A stretch of 22,061 nucleotides of DNA, taken from NCBI GenBank assembly GCA_036897625.1, contig JAYMTA010001061.1, positions 1 to 22,061 of the forward strand, written 5' to 3'. Positions 9,576 to 20,100 of this stretch are shown piece after piece. A program made the translations under genes and the position numbers. Each line of letters begins with the position of its first letter. Within the stretch, counting starts at the first letter, position 1. This DNA is from Pelargonium cotyledonis (taxonomy: Eukaryota; Streptophyta; Magnoliopsida; Geraniales; Geraniaceae). Below the pieces are notes generated by a model. It made no database searches and was not told the origin of the DNA. It saw nothing but the letters and a program-made list of their open reading frames with translations.

Positions 9576-11636
9576 TCACAGCAAGCGTAGTCCCTTGCGG
9601 ATACTAACCAACCTTACATCATCGATCACAGGGCCGCATAGAGACCCGGAGCTGTCACTCTTCATGGTGTAGAATGAGCTCAAGAACATGACCCTAGTGC
9701 GCTTGCTCACTGCCTTGAACTTGAGCGCGGCCCGGGTGAATCCCCCTTTGCCCTTGGACACATAAGAGGCCTTGATTGTTTCTTTTCCCGCAAACGCCTC
9801 TACAGTCATGCTACCTTCGCAAGCGTTGTTGGCATCACCAACCGCGAAGGAGAGCGCATAGTACTTACCAACAATGGTCTTGACAATTTGGGCAATGGCA
9901 CTTTCTTTTCCCGCGACAAGCTCAATGGCTCTCTTCCCCTCAGGAACCGCGAAATGGTCACTGTCCACGTACTTGACCGCCTTGAGAGACTCAATGATCC
10001 ACCCGGGCAACGGGCTGTGGTCATCCTCTATGTTAGGTGGGATCAACACTCCCCATGTTGTTTTTGGGAACACATATGGCCCTTCTTCAAAATCACCATT
10101 CTTGAGTATATTCGCTGCAATTCAAATTCGATTAGTTACGCAAAAAGTGATGTACACCGATATACAATAGAAATAATCTTTTGATTGTGCTTACTATTTG
10201 TGCGCTTGGGAGGGTACAATGCCTTCAAAGCGACGGAATCAATAAGCGGGCCACAAGCCGGATCCTCCTCGACGCCAGGGTTGTGAATTGAGATTTCAAT
10301 GTAGGCCGCATCAGCCTGAAAGGCCCAAGCATACGAGTCCCAACCCTCGCTACTATACACAGTCTGTATAGGAAGAATCCCCCAATCCTTAGGTTCGTTG
10401 TTGGGGGAGACTGAGACATTAAGACTCTCCTCCTGAGCGCAAGTGCGCGCGGCACTAAAGGTCAACGAGTAGTACATTCCCTTCACAACCTTGATCTTTT
10501 GCTTAATTGACGCCTCATTTCCAAGCCTCACCGCGTAGGCTCCCTCGGGCACTACTAGCAACATGTTGCCTTGCTTGTGCCCCGACTTAATGTACTCAAT
10601 GTAGCCCGAAGTTTCCCATTCCGGGATAGCATTTTTGTTCGTTACGAGTGTGCCTTTCATTTCCGATGGCTTAGGCCCCGACTCAAAGTTACCATTTGGC
10701 AATAAACCTGAAAGATCACGACTAACTATCGATTAATAAACAATCTACGTATAATTTACACGAATTACGCTGTGTACTAGATATTAAATCGTGTTTACAT
10801 GATTGTAAGTGCCAAGGTGTCATCACATGTAATGTTTAAGGTAAGGGAACGTGGGTAGGAGATGATGCTGTGTTCTTTGTCGCACCATCTCTGACTCAGA
10901 CTAACATGGCTTGCACAAGGTGAATTTACGATCCTACCCTTGATCCAACTTATATGGATATTGACAAAAGTTTCATTTATTGAGGTTTCGCAAGTGCAGA
11001 TCTTCATTAAATACTACGTCGTTTGAAAATGGATCACAGATAATGACAGAGGATAAAAATGGAATATTGGAATAAATATATTGTGAACAAGTCCCTAAAA
11101 ATTAGCTGGTGGGCCAGACCCGGTTCATCACGTGGCCCAGCTGCCATGAAAACATGCAAATCTGCCAATCTCATATAAAATCATATTTTATCCAACATGT
11201 TAGAAAAATTACAATTTTATCCTTAAATTGGTAAGTCTATAAAAGAATTACAAAACTTGATTAATTAAACCGGTTGATAAATTAGTTAACACGATCTCTA
11301 CTATGCCGAAATAAAACTTACTTGACTTCGTGTCGTGTCAAGACACAAATTGACAACAATTGAATGGGCCATTGCCATTTTGAAGTGGCAAGTCGAGAAT
11401 GAGCGTAGAAACATTAGCTAACTCGTAATTTCTACCAAAAATAGAAACTTTTCACTATCTAAATAACTAGCTGTGCAAAATTATTTAAAACAAGAAACAA
11501 ATTAATAATAATAAAGCTGATTAATTAGTGATTTGAAAGATCGATGCTTACCGTCGGTGAGTGACAAAGCGACGTTCCAGGTGGTGGCGCACAGTAGCGC
11601 AACCACCACAGCTGCGGTGGCGCAGCTTCTCTGCAT
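9576..11636 (-). CDS. DUF642 secreted cell-wall protein (BIIDXI/DGR2-like)
   Basis: Three exons in transcript order, 11636-11552, 10707-10195 and 10114-9576, give 378 aa, close to the usual 365-375. Residues 1-25 form a signal peptide (MQRSCATAAVVVALLCATTW, then NVALS). Two DUF642 galactose-binding-like domains follow. The first opens DGLLPNGNFESGPKPS (about residues 28-43) and closes with CGPLIDSVAL (Cys180). The second opens NILKNGDFEEGPYVFPKTTW (about 201-220) and closes with CGPVIDDVRL (Cys359). A potential N-glycosylation site is NVS at 125. Family members are found in plant cell walls, and Arabidopsis BIIDXI has been linked to pectin methylesterase activity; the same role here is inference. 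The 845-base first intron after a short signal-peptide exon matches the frame exactly. The family call is very strong; the specific orthologue is not determined. Confidence 0.94.
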
Positions 11637-12771
11637 TTTTTTAAAAAATAGAAATTCTTGAAGAACGAGAGAGAAGAGAGAGTGTCAAGAAAATCTCTTG
11701 TTTGTGTTTCAATTTTGCAGGGGATGAGCTCTGGGTTTTATGCCTTATTCTCTACCAAAACACTCTCGCTTTTAAACAATATTACATGAGTGCCACTGGA
11801 GGCATCATCAAGCCTCTACATTTAAAACAAAATTGTACTCCTACATATTTATATTTAATACAAGCAATTTTTTTTTGTTTTATTATAAGAAAGACAATAA
11901 ACAAAAATTTACTATCGTTATAATTTTTATAAATAAATTAGGATAAATTGGCGTTAGTTCTTTTGTACTTGTTAAAACTACAGACCAAGTTGGCATTCGA
12001 ATAGTTTTTACTGTCAATCTAGTGCATATACTTTTTTATTTTTTTATTTTTTTTCACATCATCTTTCTGCCACGTCAACTATCCAAAAAATCATGGGTCG
12101 TGATTAAATATTATAATCGTCGTGGATAACTTGTGGGCAGAGATAATTTGGTTCTTAACTTGCATTGTGAAAACGTTTTAGTGTATGTGTATGGATTGTT
12201 TGCTGTCAACAGCAGTTCCTGAATTGAGGGACTGGAATTTTTGGGGTTATGTAAAATTAATTACGTGCAAATTAAGGAAGCAGAAAAAATGATGATTAAA
12301 GAAATAATTTGGAGGAAAATCAAGAATATATAGGTAGATATGGTGAAGCAATGAATGAGAAGTGAATAAGGAGTGGAGTGTGCATGCATGCATGTGTTGA
12401 CTGAGTGTATCTGGTGGAGGCTAAAGACAAAGCCATTGAAGGTCACATGGTTTTGTTATGTATAACCAAGCTGTTCATTTGTCGGTCGAGCCCATGTATT
12501 ATCCATCTTTAAGCTTTGGTTTTTCCTCAATTCCACTTCTCCATTTCTTTTTATGATATTAGGATGTTATGATTTTGAGTTCATAATTTATTAAGACGTT
12601 TGATATTTTGAATGATTAACAAAATTGTGCAAAATTGACCTTTTGATTCAGTGGATTTGTTAATGATCTGTGTAGGGATGACAATTACACCTAAACATCA
12701 ACCGGGCATGTGTTCTTTCACTCCTGAAGAAAACGGAGATGGAATTTTTCCAAGGAGAATGGGGTAGTAAT
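11637..12771. other. Intergenic: DUF642 promoter and AT-rich DNA
   Basis: The first bases upstream of the DUF642 start (11637-11700) are a CT-rich leader on the minus strand. The remainder is AT-rich, with several T runs and a GCATGCATGCATG tract near 12382-12395. No gene is supported. Confidence 0.5.
12382..12395. promoter_or_regulatory. Overlapping RY (CATGCA) motifs
   Basis: The tract GCATGCATGCATG contains overlapping CATGCA/TGCATG hexamers, the RY element bound by B3 factors of seed development. It lies about 750 bases upstream of the DUF642 start. Short alternating tracts also arise by chance, so function is uncertain. Confidence 0.25.
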
Positions 12772-12989
12772 AAGGCCAAACCATAAGTGAGAAACCACTT
12801 CAGAAGAGCTAGAATTCTAACTTTGTGCCAGGACCTATGGGCCAATGGACAGTCTCAGGTAGACAATTTTTATAGGGCGTGGGCCTCCCAAAAGATAACA
12901 AAGGCGTGCAAAGGTTTCCTCGAGTCGGACGGAAATTAGCCCGCACGCGAGTGTAAAGACAGAAAGAAGCTCGACTTGAAGACCCACCA
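12772..12989 (+). pseudogene. Plastid 23S rRNA fragment in nuclear DNA (NUPT)
   Basis: About 220 bases read as a decayed copy of the 3' half of chloroplast 23S rRNA. Recognisable phrases include AAGAGCTAGAATTCTAACTT, GGACAGTCTCAGGTAGACA, GGGCCTCCCAAAAG, GGCGTGCAAAGGTTTCCTCG and a final AAGACCCACC. Compared with the plastid sequence as I remember it, most changes are C-to-T or G-to-A (for example GGTAACGGAGG has become GATAACAAAGG). That is the usual mark of methylated, deaminating plastid insertions. Both ends break off into unrelated AT-rich DNA. It is not a functional rRNA. A mitochondrial origin is less likely because the GTGCAAAGGTTTCCTCG stretch is plastid-like. The open frame on the opposite strand at 12660-12845 is a by-product. 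Confidence 0.85.
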
Positions 12990-13719
12990 ACATTTTATGC
13001 ATTCTCGAATTTATTCATATAAATGTTATATTTAGTAGTACATTATATCAGTTAATGTGTAAATATTTCTTGTATAGGGGTAGTTTTGAAAATGTATTAG
13101 ATTGTCAGCTCATTAAAATACCCAGTTACTCACCTAAGTGAATTTGTGGGAGCGGATCGACTCGCTGGATCAAAACATTTTAAATGAGGTCATAATCTCA
13201 TTGGTGGCTTAACCTAAGCTAAATAATTATTGGTCTAGGATCCTCAATCTCTATATATATTTAGCATTTTCAGAAAAATTCAAACTAAATAGATCAAAAA
13301 AAAAAAAAATTCAAACCGTCTAGACCATTAATTTGATCCAAAGTTTGGCGAAAAACCTACATAAATACGCCAAACCAACAACCATATATATACCCACATT
13401 TTTGGAGAATTATTACTTACAAAAGCAACTCATGCATGTAGTAACTAGGAATAAAAACACTTCGTATTCAATTAAGGTGGCTCTACCAGTAAAAATAATT
13501 AATTGCTTAGACTTGCATCTACAACATTATTGATTTACTAACATTACACTTTTTTTCTAAAAACTTCACACCACATTAAATCATTTGTGGGTTCAAATTT
13601 GGCTATATAACATTTGAGCTTGACTTGAATAAAGAAAAACATGAAAATGTGACATTATTGTGATCAAGATGATTACGTGTTAAAATGATACGACGCGAGT
13701 TGATATGTATAACTAACAT
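12990..13719. other. AT-rich intergenic DNA
   Basis: This stretch has A/T runs and short TATA-like tracts (for example 13250-13262), but no long open frame with protein-like composition. A partial direct repeat of the following foldback arm occurs at about 13670-13690. Confidence 0.45.
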
Positions 13720-13818
13720 GTGATCATGTGTTAAAATGATGCTAGCTAACTTATTGTTATAAGGATATTATCGACAATAACAAGTTAGCTAACTTGTATC
13801 AATTTAACACATGATCAC
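13720..13818. repeat. Imperfect inverted repeat (foldback, possible MITE)
   Basis: The left arm, 13720-13760, begins GTGATCATGTGTTAAA. The right arm, 13773-13818, ends TTTAACACATGATCAC, its reverse complement with no mismatch over 16 bases. Further inside, TAGCTAACTT and AAGTTAGCTA also pair, with small indels and mismatches. The loop is about 12 bases. The whole could fold into a stem of roughly 40 pairs. No clear target-site duplication was found at the edges, so a small MITE remnant is possible but not proven. Confidence 0.7.
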
Positions 13819-15289
13819 GCGAATATAAAAGAAAATTCATCGCACTGGCACATAATATGAACGCAAATTAATAATATATAAAATATTGTTGCATTGAAAC
13901 AAAGATTTGAGTATTCACTCACTTTGATGACCCAAATGGATCATAGAATTGCAGTGAAGACTGTCATATAGCAAAACAAACCTGTGAATGGTTCTTCATC
14001 AGTGCATGAGAGGCCACATGGGTGCATATGCATTTGCATGGATCTTCCAAGAAGGTGACTCTTGTTCCTTGCTCTGACCATAATACCCTTCTATTATTAC
14101 TATTTTTTATTATTATTTATATAACTTTGTGTTGTTCCAATTAAATTAATATTGAATAGAAGAAGCTCGTGGGGGTTAACAAGAAAACATCAGAATCAAA
14201 TGTGCAAAACCAATCAAAGGGATTGCCAAAAGGAAACATTCAGATCTTATCTGTGCCCAAACCATGTGCACCTACCTATCCTCTTTTATTTTATTTTATT
14301 CACTCAATTTGTTAAATTTATGTACATGGTAACAACATTTCTGATAAATAACCCATTTTCATGTTTAGAATTAATAATGTTAAATTTGTTACAACAATGT
14401 CAAGTAGATTTTTACATTTTGAAAGCTGATTCTTAGAAATTCTTTCGGCCTTTCTTCGAGTTTCAACCGCATTCTTCAGATCCTTCGTCGCGTTCTTAAA
14501 ATAATTGTTTTATTAATATTTTCATTAGCTTTTTATTATTGCAGAAGTGACTTGACTCCAGAATTATTATTTTGTTTGGGGAGGCAATAATGGCGCCGAT
14601 GGACCGTGGCATGTGCACTAGCATATTCAAGGTGTGGTGTCATCTAATCTATGTGATTTTATTTTTATATGGGAGATTTCAGATCAAGCTGTTGTCAATT
14701 TATGGAATATTGTTGCTTTCATAGCTTATTAACTGACATTACATGGATGTTTTGCTCACCCATTTTGTCTTTTTAGCGGATTAAGATGGTGGTAGAGGCC
14801 GGGATTAGAACTTTGAATTGGATTAGAAAAGAGTTTTGACTGAGACATGTTGAGCCGAGCGATTTAAGAGATTTTGATTCTCTTTTGAGATATTTGATTC
14901 AAGTCTTTTGACGCCCGGGAAGGAGTGTTGCTATGAGTTAAAAAGAGAGATCGAACTACTCTATGTTGTGTAGTTCAAACAATCTAAAAAAAGGATAATT
15001 TGGTCGTCCATGAATGAGACGTCTCGACTCAACTTCTAACACTCTAACCGAAGGTTCTCCACTTGACTCGGGCTATTTTCGGTGCGCGTCTGTCCAACTC
15101 TCCTTTCGATCTGGATTGGTCCGGTCCAGTCCATACCAAAATACACCAGCTCTAGACTGATCCACTAGAATGGGCCATCCAGTTTGGTCCTCCTGTCTCT
15201 TTCATTTTAGCGGTGGCCCAAAACCAAAACGATACTACCACAAATGGGAGATGAAATTAATGGGCCCAAAGACATGCACCGCTTCAAAC
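13819..15289. other. AT-rich intergenic DNA without a recognised gene
   Basis: Nothing coding is supported. The open frame at 14152-14436 is low-complexity, Phe/Leu/Tyr-rich and unlike any family I know. Sequence around 14780-15240 is less AT-rich and could be old repeat DNA, but I cannot classify it. Confidence 0.45.
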
Positions 15290-15545
15290 TTTTTTTTTTT
15301 TTTGACAGAAAATCCATTCATAAATTAAATCAAAATGGACAAAAGAAGCTATCGATGCCGGAAATAGAATCCAACTCGAAGGCAAAAGCATCAGACCTAG
15401 AAAAGAGAAACCTAACTAATTCATGAGCTACCATATTCGTTGATCTATAAAAACGAGAAAACACGACTTGCTTGAAATCAGAATAAAAAGTAATAATGTC
15501 GTCTAACGTCAACCCCACACGTCCAATTTTCCTACACTTTTTGTT
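15290..15545 (-). mobile_element. 5'-truncated LINE remnant: RNase H-like end plus poly(A) tail
   Basis: On the minus strand an open frame reads VGLTLDDIITFYSDFKQVVF, then SRFYRSTNMVAHELVRFLF, and stops at 15330. The pattern resembles the RNase H-like (RVT_3) segment near the end of plant LINE ORF2 proteins, where F(S)xxxRSxNxVAHxLA is typical. Downstream of the stop is a short AT-rich tail, then a 14-base A run (T run at 15290-15303 on the plus strand), as expected for a LINE 3' end. Only the last 60-70 codons remain, so the copy is 5'-truncated and dead on arrival. The exact 5' edge near 15545 and the target-site duplication were not resolved. Confidence 0.7.
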
Positions 15546-16090
15546 TTTGTTCCTTCTTTTTCCTTAGAAATTTTGAGATAGCCATAAGTTCTGTTTAAAA
15601 TAACAAATAATCGGCGGCAAGTTATATTTTTCTCTTTTACTTTTCCAAGTTTGCTTGGATACATTTATTTTGAAATTTGAAATGGAAAATGGAGGAGGAA
15701 AATGTCATATTGGTATGTTTTGTTATCTATTGGAATTGGACAAAATGCAAATGTAAATTCTTGAGCCACATCACACAACTCATATTTTTATCGAATAAAG
15801 GCCATCGTCATGTATAAACCATGATGCAATATGAACCGTCTGATTATGAACACAAAAGCCAAACATTTGTAAAACAAACCAAAATTACTAATCCACCACC
15901 GTTCAAAGTAGATCCAACGGTTCAAATTACAGAAACCGGATAATCAAACATTCAAACATATTGTACAACACATTTCATTTCGACAAATTGGAAAGCCAAG
16001 GCAAAATAAAAATACACCTTAACCCCTAGTCCCTAAACCCGCACCGCTCGCCGGCGGCGAGGCACGTACAGGGAGCTCACGCGCCGTCGC
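15546..16090. other. Intergenic: 3' flank of the small gene
   Basis: This AT-rich stretch lies downstream of the minus-strand gene ending at 16091 and probably holds its 3' untranslated region in the right-hand part. No gene or repeat is recognised. Confidence 0.45.
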
Positions 16091-16438
16091 CTACTTCTGG
16101 GACAGATCGGTGGCGAGACGGGTCGCGATCGCCGAGTGGTACATTATGTCGTGGAACGTAGACCCCTCCGCGGTCTTCATCCGGAGCTGCTTGGCCTTCT
16201 CTTCGGTGAACCCTCCGGGAAAGATCTTGGGCCTCGGCCGAGCCGTCTGGGACTCAGGAGGCGAGTCACGGGGCTTCGCGGCGTAGGAGGACGAAATGTA
16301 GTCCGGATCGGCGGACCAGCTGAAGAGAGGAGACCACCAGCTGGAGGAAACGGTCTTTATGCGATTCGGCTCGGGTTTTGGAGCGACGGAGCAGGATCGG
16401 ATCGATCCGGGCCTCAAGGAAATGAGCGAGGTCGCCAT
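16091..16438 (-). CDS. Small conserved-looking plant protein of unknown function
   Basis: This single-exon frame encodes 115 aa. I chose the ATG at 16438 (MATSLISLRPGS) because the longer upstream frame has no ATG; its first codon would be TTG. The N-terminal 60 residues are rich in Ser, Pro and Arg and include SSSWWSPLFSWSADPDYISS. The C-terminal third is charged and ordered-looking: FPGGFTEEKAKQLRMKTAEG followed by STFHDIMYHSAIATRLATDL. It has no transmembrane segment. The coding stretch is clearly more GC-rich than its flanks, and it has a CT-repeat leader, both usual for a real gene. I have an impression of similar short plant proteins of unknown function but cannot name one. The basic, Ser-rich start could be an organelle transit peptide; that is inference. 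Confidence 0.75.
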   Translation of the reverse strand: MATSLISLRPGSIRSCSVAPKPEPNRIKTVSSSWWSPLFSWSADPDYISSSYAAKPRDSPPESQTARPRPKIFPGGFTEEKAKQLRMKTAEGSTFHDIMYHSAIATRLATDLSQK

Positions 16439-16482
16439 GAGCAGGAATGTAGCAAACGCTGTTACAGAGATTTCAGATTTCA

Positions 16483-16502
16483 AGAGAGAGAGAGAGAGAG
16501 AG
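16483..16502. repeat. GA/CT microsatellite in the leader of the small gene
   Basis: About ten GA units (CT on the sense strand of the minus-strand gene) lie 45-65 bases upstream of its ATG at 16438. CT repeats are common in plant 5' untranslated regions. Confidence 0.85.
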
Positions 16503-16810
16503 AATTTGCGAGAGGAGAGAGAGGTGTGAGGTGCTTTTAGGGTTAAAGCGTGAGAAATGGATAAGATCGGAGTACACGTGGAAATGCGTGGAAAGGTGTG
16601 TCGGTTGGTATACTTTTAAAGCGCTTTTTGTGAGATTTGATGGTCTTAGGATCTATTTGGTGCACTTTTTTTTATTAATGTGACGTAACGGAAACAAGAT
16701 GCGCATTTACTTTATTGCCCATCTTCCGTTTATCAACAGTTTTGTTTACTTCTCGTAAAAGTGAAGATAAGACCGTTAGGTGAGTCGCAAAATAGTCAAT
16801 TGCGAATAGA

Positions 16811-16822
16811 GCTATGATACCA
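16811..16822 (-). mobile_element. Possible LTR/TRIM retroelement primer-binding-site relic
   Basis: On the minus strand the 12-mer TGGTATCATAGC differs at one base from TGGTATCAGAGC, the initiator-Met tRNA primer-binding site of many plant LTR retrotransposons and TRIMs. It follows GCCCAA, which could be the end of an LTR. No matching LTR pair was found by eye, so this is a weak call. Confidence 0.3.
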
Positions 16823-17178
16823 TTGGGCTTTCTGGGCCTCAAAATCTCAAACAAATAAGGCATAGGCTTTTTTACGTATTCATGGATTCAAATTTACATG
16901 AATGATTATTGGCTTCACATATGCATGGTAGTGCACATTTTCACATTATCACCCTCTAGCAAACAATTACTCTTCAATTTGAACTTATTTGAAACTTTGA
17001 TTCTCTCTCAACCAATTTGTGTATGTGCTGTTGTATTCTATGTCATATCATTAGCCTAACCCAACCCTGTAAAATATGCATCAGTTCGGATTCTATTTTC
17101 CATTCTTCAGGTCTCTCTTTCTCCTTCAGCTAACAAAAAATCCCGGGTAGTTTTCATCATCATACCTCCTAAGCTTAC

Positions 17179-20100
17179 TCATCGCTCGTCCGCTGGATGA
17201 ACCTGCAAAGATACAATATACACAGCATATTAACACCCCTAAAGATCAATATTCGGATCTTCCAATGCCATAAAAGTTCAGATATAACAGAGGCACTGCA
17301 TATATAATATATTACCTGATGTTTTCCGTCATTGAAGCTGACATTTCTTAACTTCAACTCTCCTCTACTGGTCGTCAGTTCATCTAATATCTCAGCATCA
17401 CACATCTCCATTCCACCATCTCCATTAGATATTTCCACTTCCTAGTTATTAAACATGTTTCATGAGCTTGCGGATTCATTGGAACATAGATATTAACAGT
17501 CCACTACGTTTGTACTTCAAATGCATACCTTTAGAGAGAGGTTGAACGAGAGACGGGCACCAGTGATTTCTTCATATTCAGCAGCATCCAGTTCTCTCAA
17601 ATGTTGAGGCTCAAACATATTGGGGAGCAGATGTTCCCTTATGCTGATGAGAAGGAAGAATGGCAGGGGAAACAAGATTCCGGCTATAGGGATCCATGTC
17701 ACCCCAAAACAGATCGCAAAATATACTAACTGAAATAGCGTGAATGTAACTATGAATCTGATTGGTACTGACTCAACAAAGGAAGCATGAACACCTTCCA
17801 GGACCCTGCAAAATAAGTCCATACCCATTTCAGGAATATGTTAAATCAGAGGAAATCCCTAATTCATCTGTTCTACTAATTAGTTGAATTCACCATGAAA
17901 CCATGTTTAGATGGCATTTGCAGAAGTGCTTTCTGTTCTGTTTTTGCTTTTATTGTCTTGAGTTTTAGGAACATGTTTCCCCAAGTCAAAAGCGATTAGT
18001 AGAATAATGATAACCATACGAAAGCATAACTTACTTGTATCGCCGTCTTGGTGTGATGAAAAGAAGAAGTATCCTTTCCCAGAATTGGTTCCCAGGAAGA
18101 CTGTCAATGGCCATGTAAGCAAAATATCCCCACAAAACTGATGTCGGTATCAGTTTGATTGCAGGCATGGCACATACTGATAATGCAACTAGTAATGACT
18201 GTAACAGATTGCTGACCCTCTGCTCATTAACTCTAATGGGCAAGTAGGCATCGATATGCTTCTCTGGATCAAATGTGCCATCAGTTTCACTTTTCATAAC
18301 TGCATCCTTCAAGTCTGCCAGCTCTTTAACCACTGAAGTTGTCTGCAGCAGAAAGTCGGTTTTATCAATTTTCTTTTCTATGTACTGCCGGTTACAAGTA
18401 GCTAGCTGTGTCTTCTTTGAGAAGATAGGGTAATGTCACAACTTCAACGTTCAGGAAAATTTTCACTAAAATATTAAGATAGGCATGGAAGCAAATTTAT
18501 GTATTCTGTAATGAAATACAATAGTGGACTTACTACTGGGCCGCTGTCCATTTCTATGAAAACAGCTTGCATCTTGCCATAAATTTCAGAGTTACTAGCA
18601 TTCTGCTTAATGCTTTCCCGGGCACTTTTCACCATCTTCTTCCGAATCAACTGCACCCCATCAATTACATTACTTATGCATCTAATCCAATATTGTACCA
18701 ACAATACAATAGAAACTTCCCTGACAGTTTCGTACACCCACCTGTCTTTTAAGAACAGCCAGGCTCTTTGTGTGCATTGGGGACTGTGGGAGGACTCCGT
18801 TTGATGGTGGCAGCCCAACTAGTCCACAAAGCAAAGTCTGAAACAAATTTGTATCATATAGAACATAAAGATTTACTGCATACAAGACTAAGTAAGGTAT
18901 ACAGAATATTATTTAGCAATGAAAAAATAAAGTGCATACCATAAATCCCAGCAACAATATGTCATAATGATAAGCAGAAGGTTTCTTGAGATTGAACTCA
19001 TTTTGCTGTGCCAACTGTGAAGCAACACTATGGTCGAAAAAGTAGAGCCCAGCTATCATCACAGCAGGAACAAAGGCTGCAAAGATGTATGCTGGTGAGA
19101 CCTTTACCATATCCTGCAGTTTTGGAATGACAAATATATGGGGTAAGAAACAGGATGCTACAAATTTGAATGAAAAATAATTATAGCTATAATTTCCTCT
19201 ACAACCAATAGTCAGTAATTGGAAAGAAATCATTTTGCAATCAAACCAGCCAGGTCTTTAATAGTTCAATAAGCAATATTCAGACACATGCTATTTCTTA
19301 AATGCTCATGGAAAATGGAAATCATTTGTCCTTTTCGCCCTTTGATAGTGCATTTTTATGGTCCTCAAGGGAAGGATCTCAGTCAAACACCACTCACTAA
19401 TGCTCAAGAAGCAAGACATACGTAAAATAACCCTTCACAGAGCTTTCTAAGACGGCAGATCATAGCAATACAAATAAGTTAAGCAATATAATTTAAGACA
19501 CCCGGTTACCTTGATTACTGTCCAATGGCCTAAAGATGCAGATTCCCAAGGGAGTGGACTAAAGAGCCTTCTAGGGACTCCTTGTGGAACTTCGCTTGGT
19601 TTACTGAATGATAGTATAGTCCATACTACAACCATCAAAGGAACCCCATAGTCTGCAATGAAACTTCTCAACCACCCTGCACAAATATGTAGGCAAACTC
19701 TTAGATTCCACAACTTAGCTGTTCTACCTAAACTGTTGCTCTTATTTCACTTTAAGTACCTGTGCCATACCACCATGACCTTGCCTTTCTGCTCTTTAAA
19801 GCAGTATAGAGAAGGCCGAAGGTAAATATAACCCCCAGTAATCCATTTACGTAAAGCCATTGAAACTGGTACCTCTCTAATGTTGGGTCTTCAGCTTTAG
19901 GAATCCTGAACTCAGACACCACTCCCTGTGATTCAAATTTTTATTTTATTTTAAGCATTGCATTTATCAGAAACATACATAATTCACATTTTCTTGCTTT
20001 CCAGATTAGATTTACCTTAATTGCCTCTTGAATAAACAGTACAGCAATCAACATGCCAAATAATTCTCCTGCTACCCTTGTGAATCGTTTTATAACAACA

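Larger units (their letters stand above)
16439..17178. other. Intergenic: promoter of the small gene and 3' flank of BOR
   Basis: The left part is the CT-rich leader and promoter of the small gene; the right part should include the BOR 3' untranslated region. A primer-binding-site-like motif occurs at 16811-16822. No further gene is supported; the open frame at 16675-16863 lacks family features. Confidence 0.5.

Noticed and set aside
12660..12845. 61-codon minus-strand frame
   Set aside because: It lies largely antisense to the plastid 23S rRNA fragment and is a chance frame.
14152..14436. 94-codon plus-strand frame in the gene desert
   Set aside because: Low-complexity, Phe/Leu-rich composition, AT-rich DNA and no recognised motif.
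16439..16483. N-terminal extension of the small protein to 130 aa
   Set aside because: The extension would start at TTG; the first ATG in frame is at 16438.
16136..16540. 134-codon plus-strand frame opposite the small gene
   Set aside because: It is the GC-rich antisense shadow of the 16091-16438 gene and ends in translated GA repeat.
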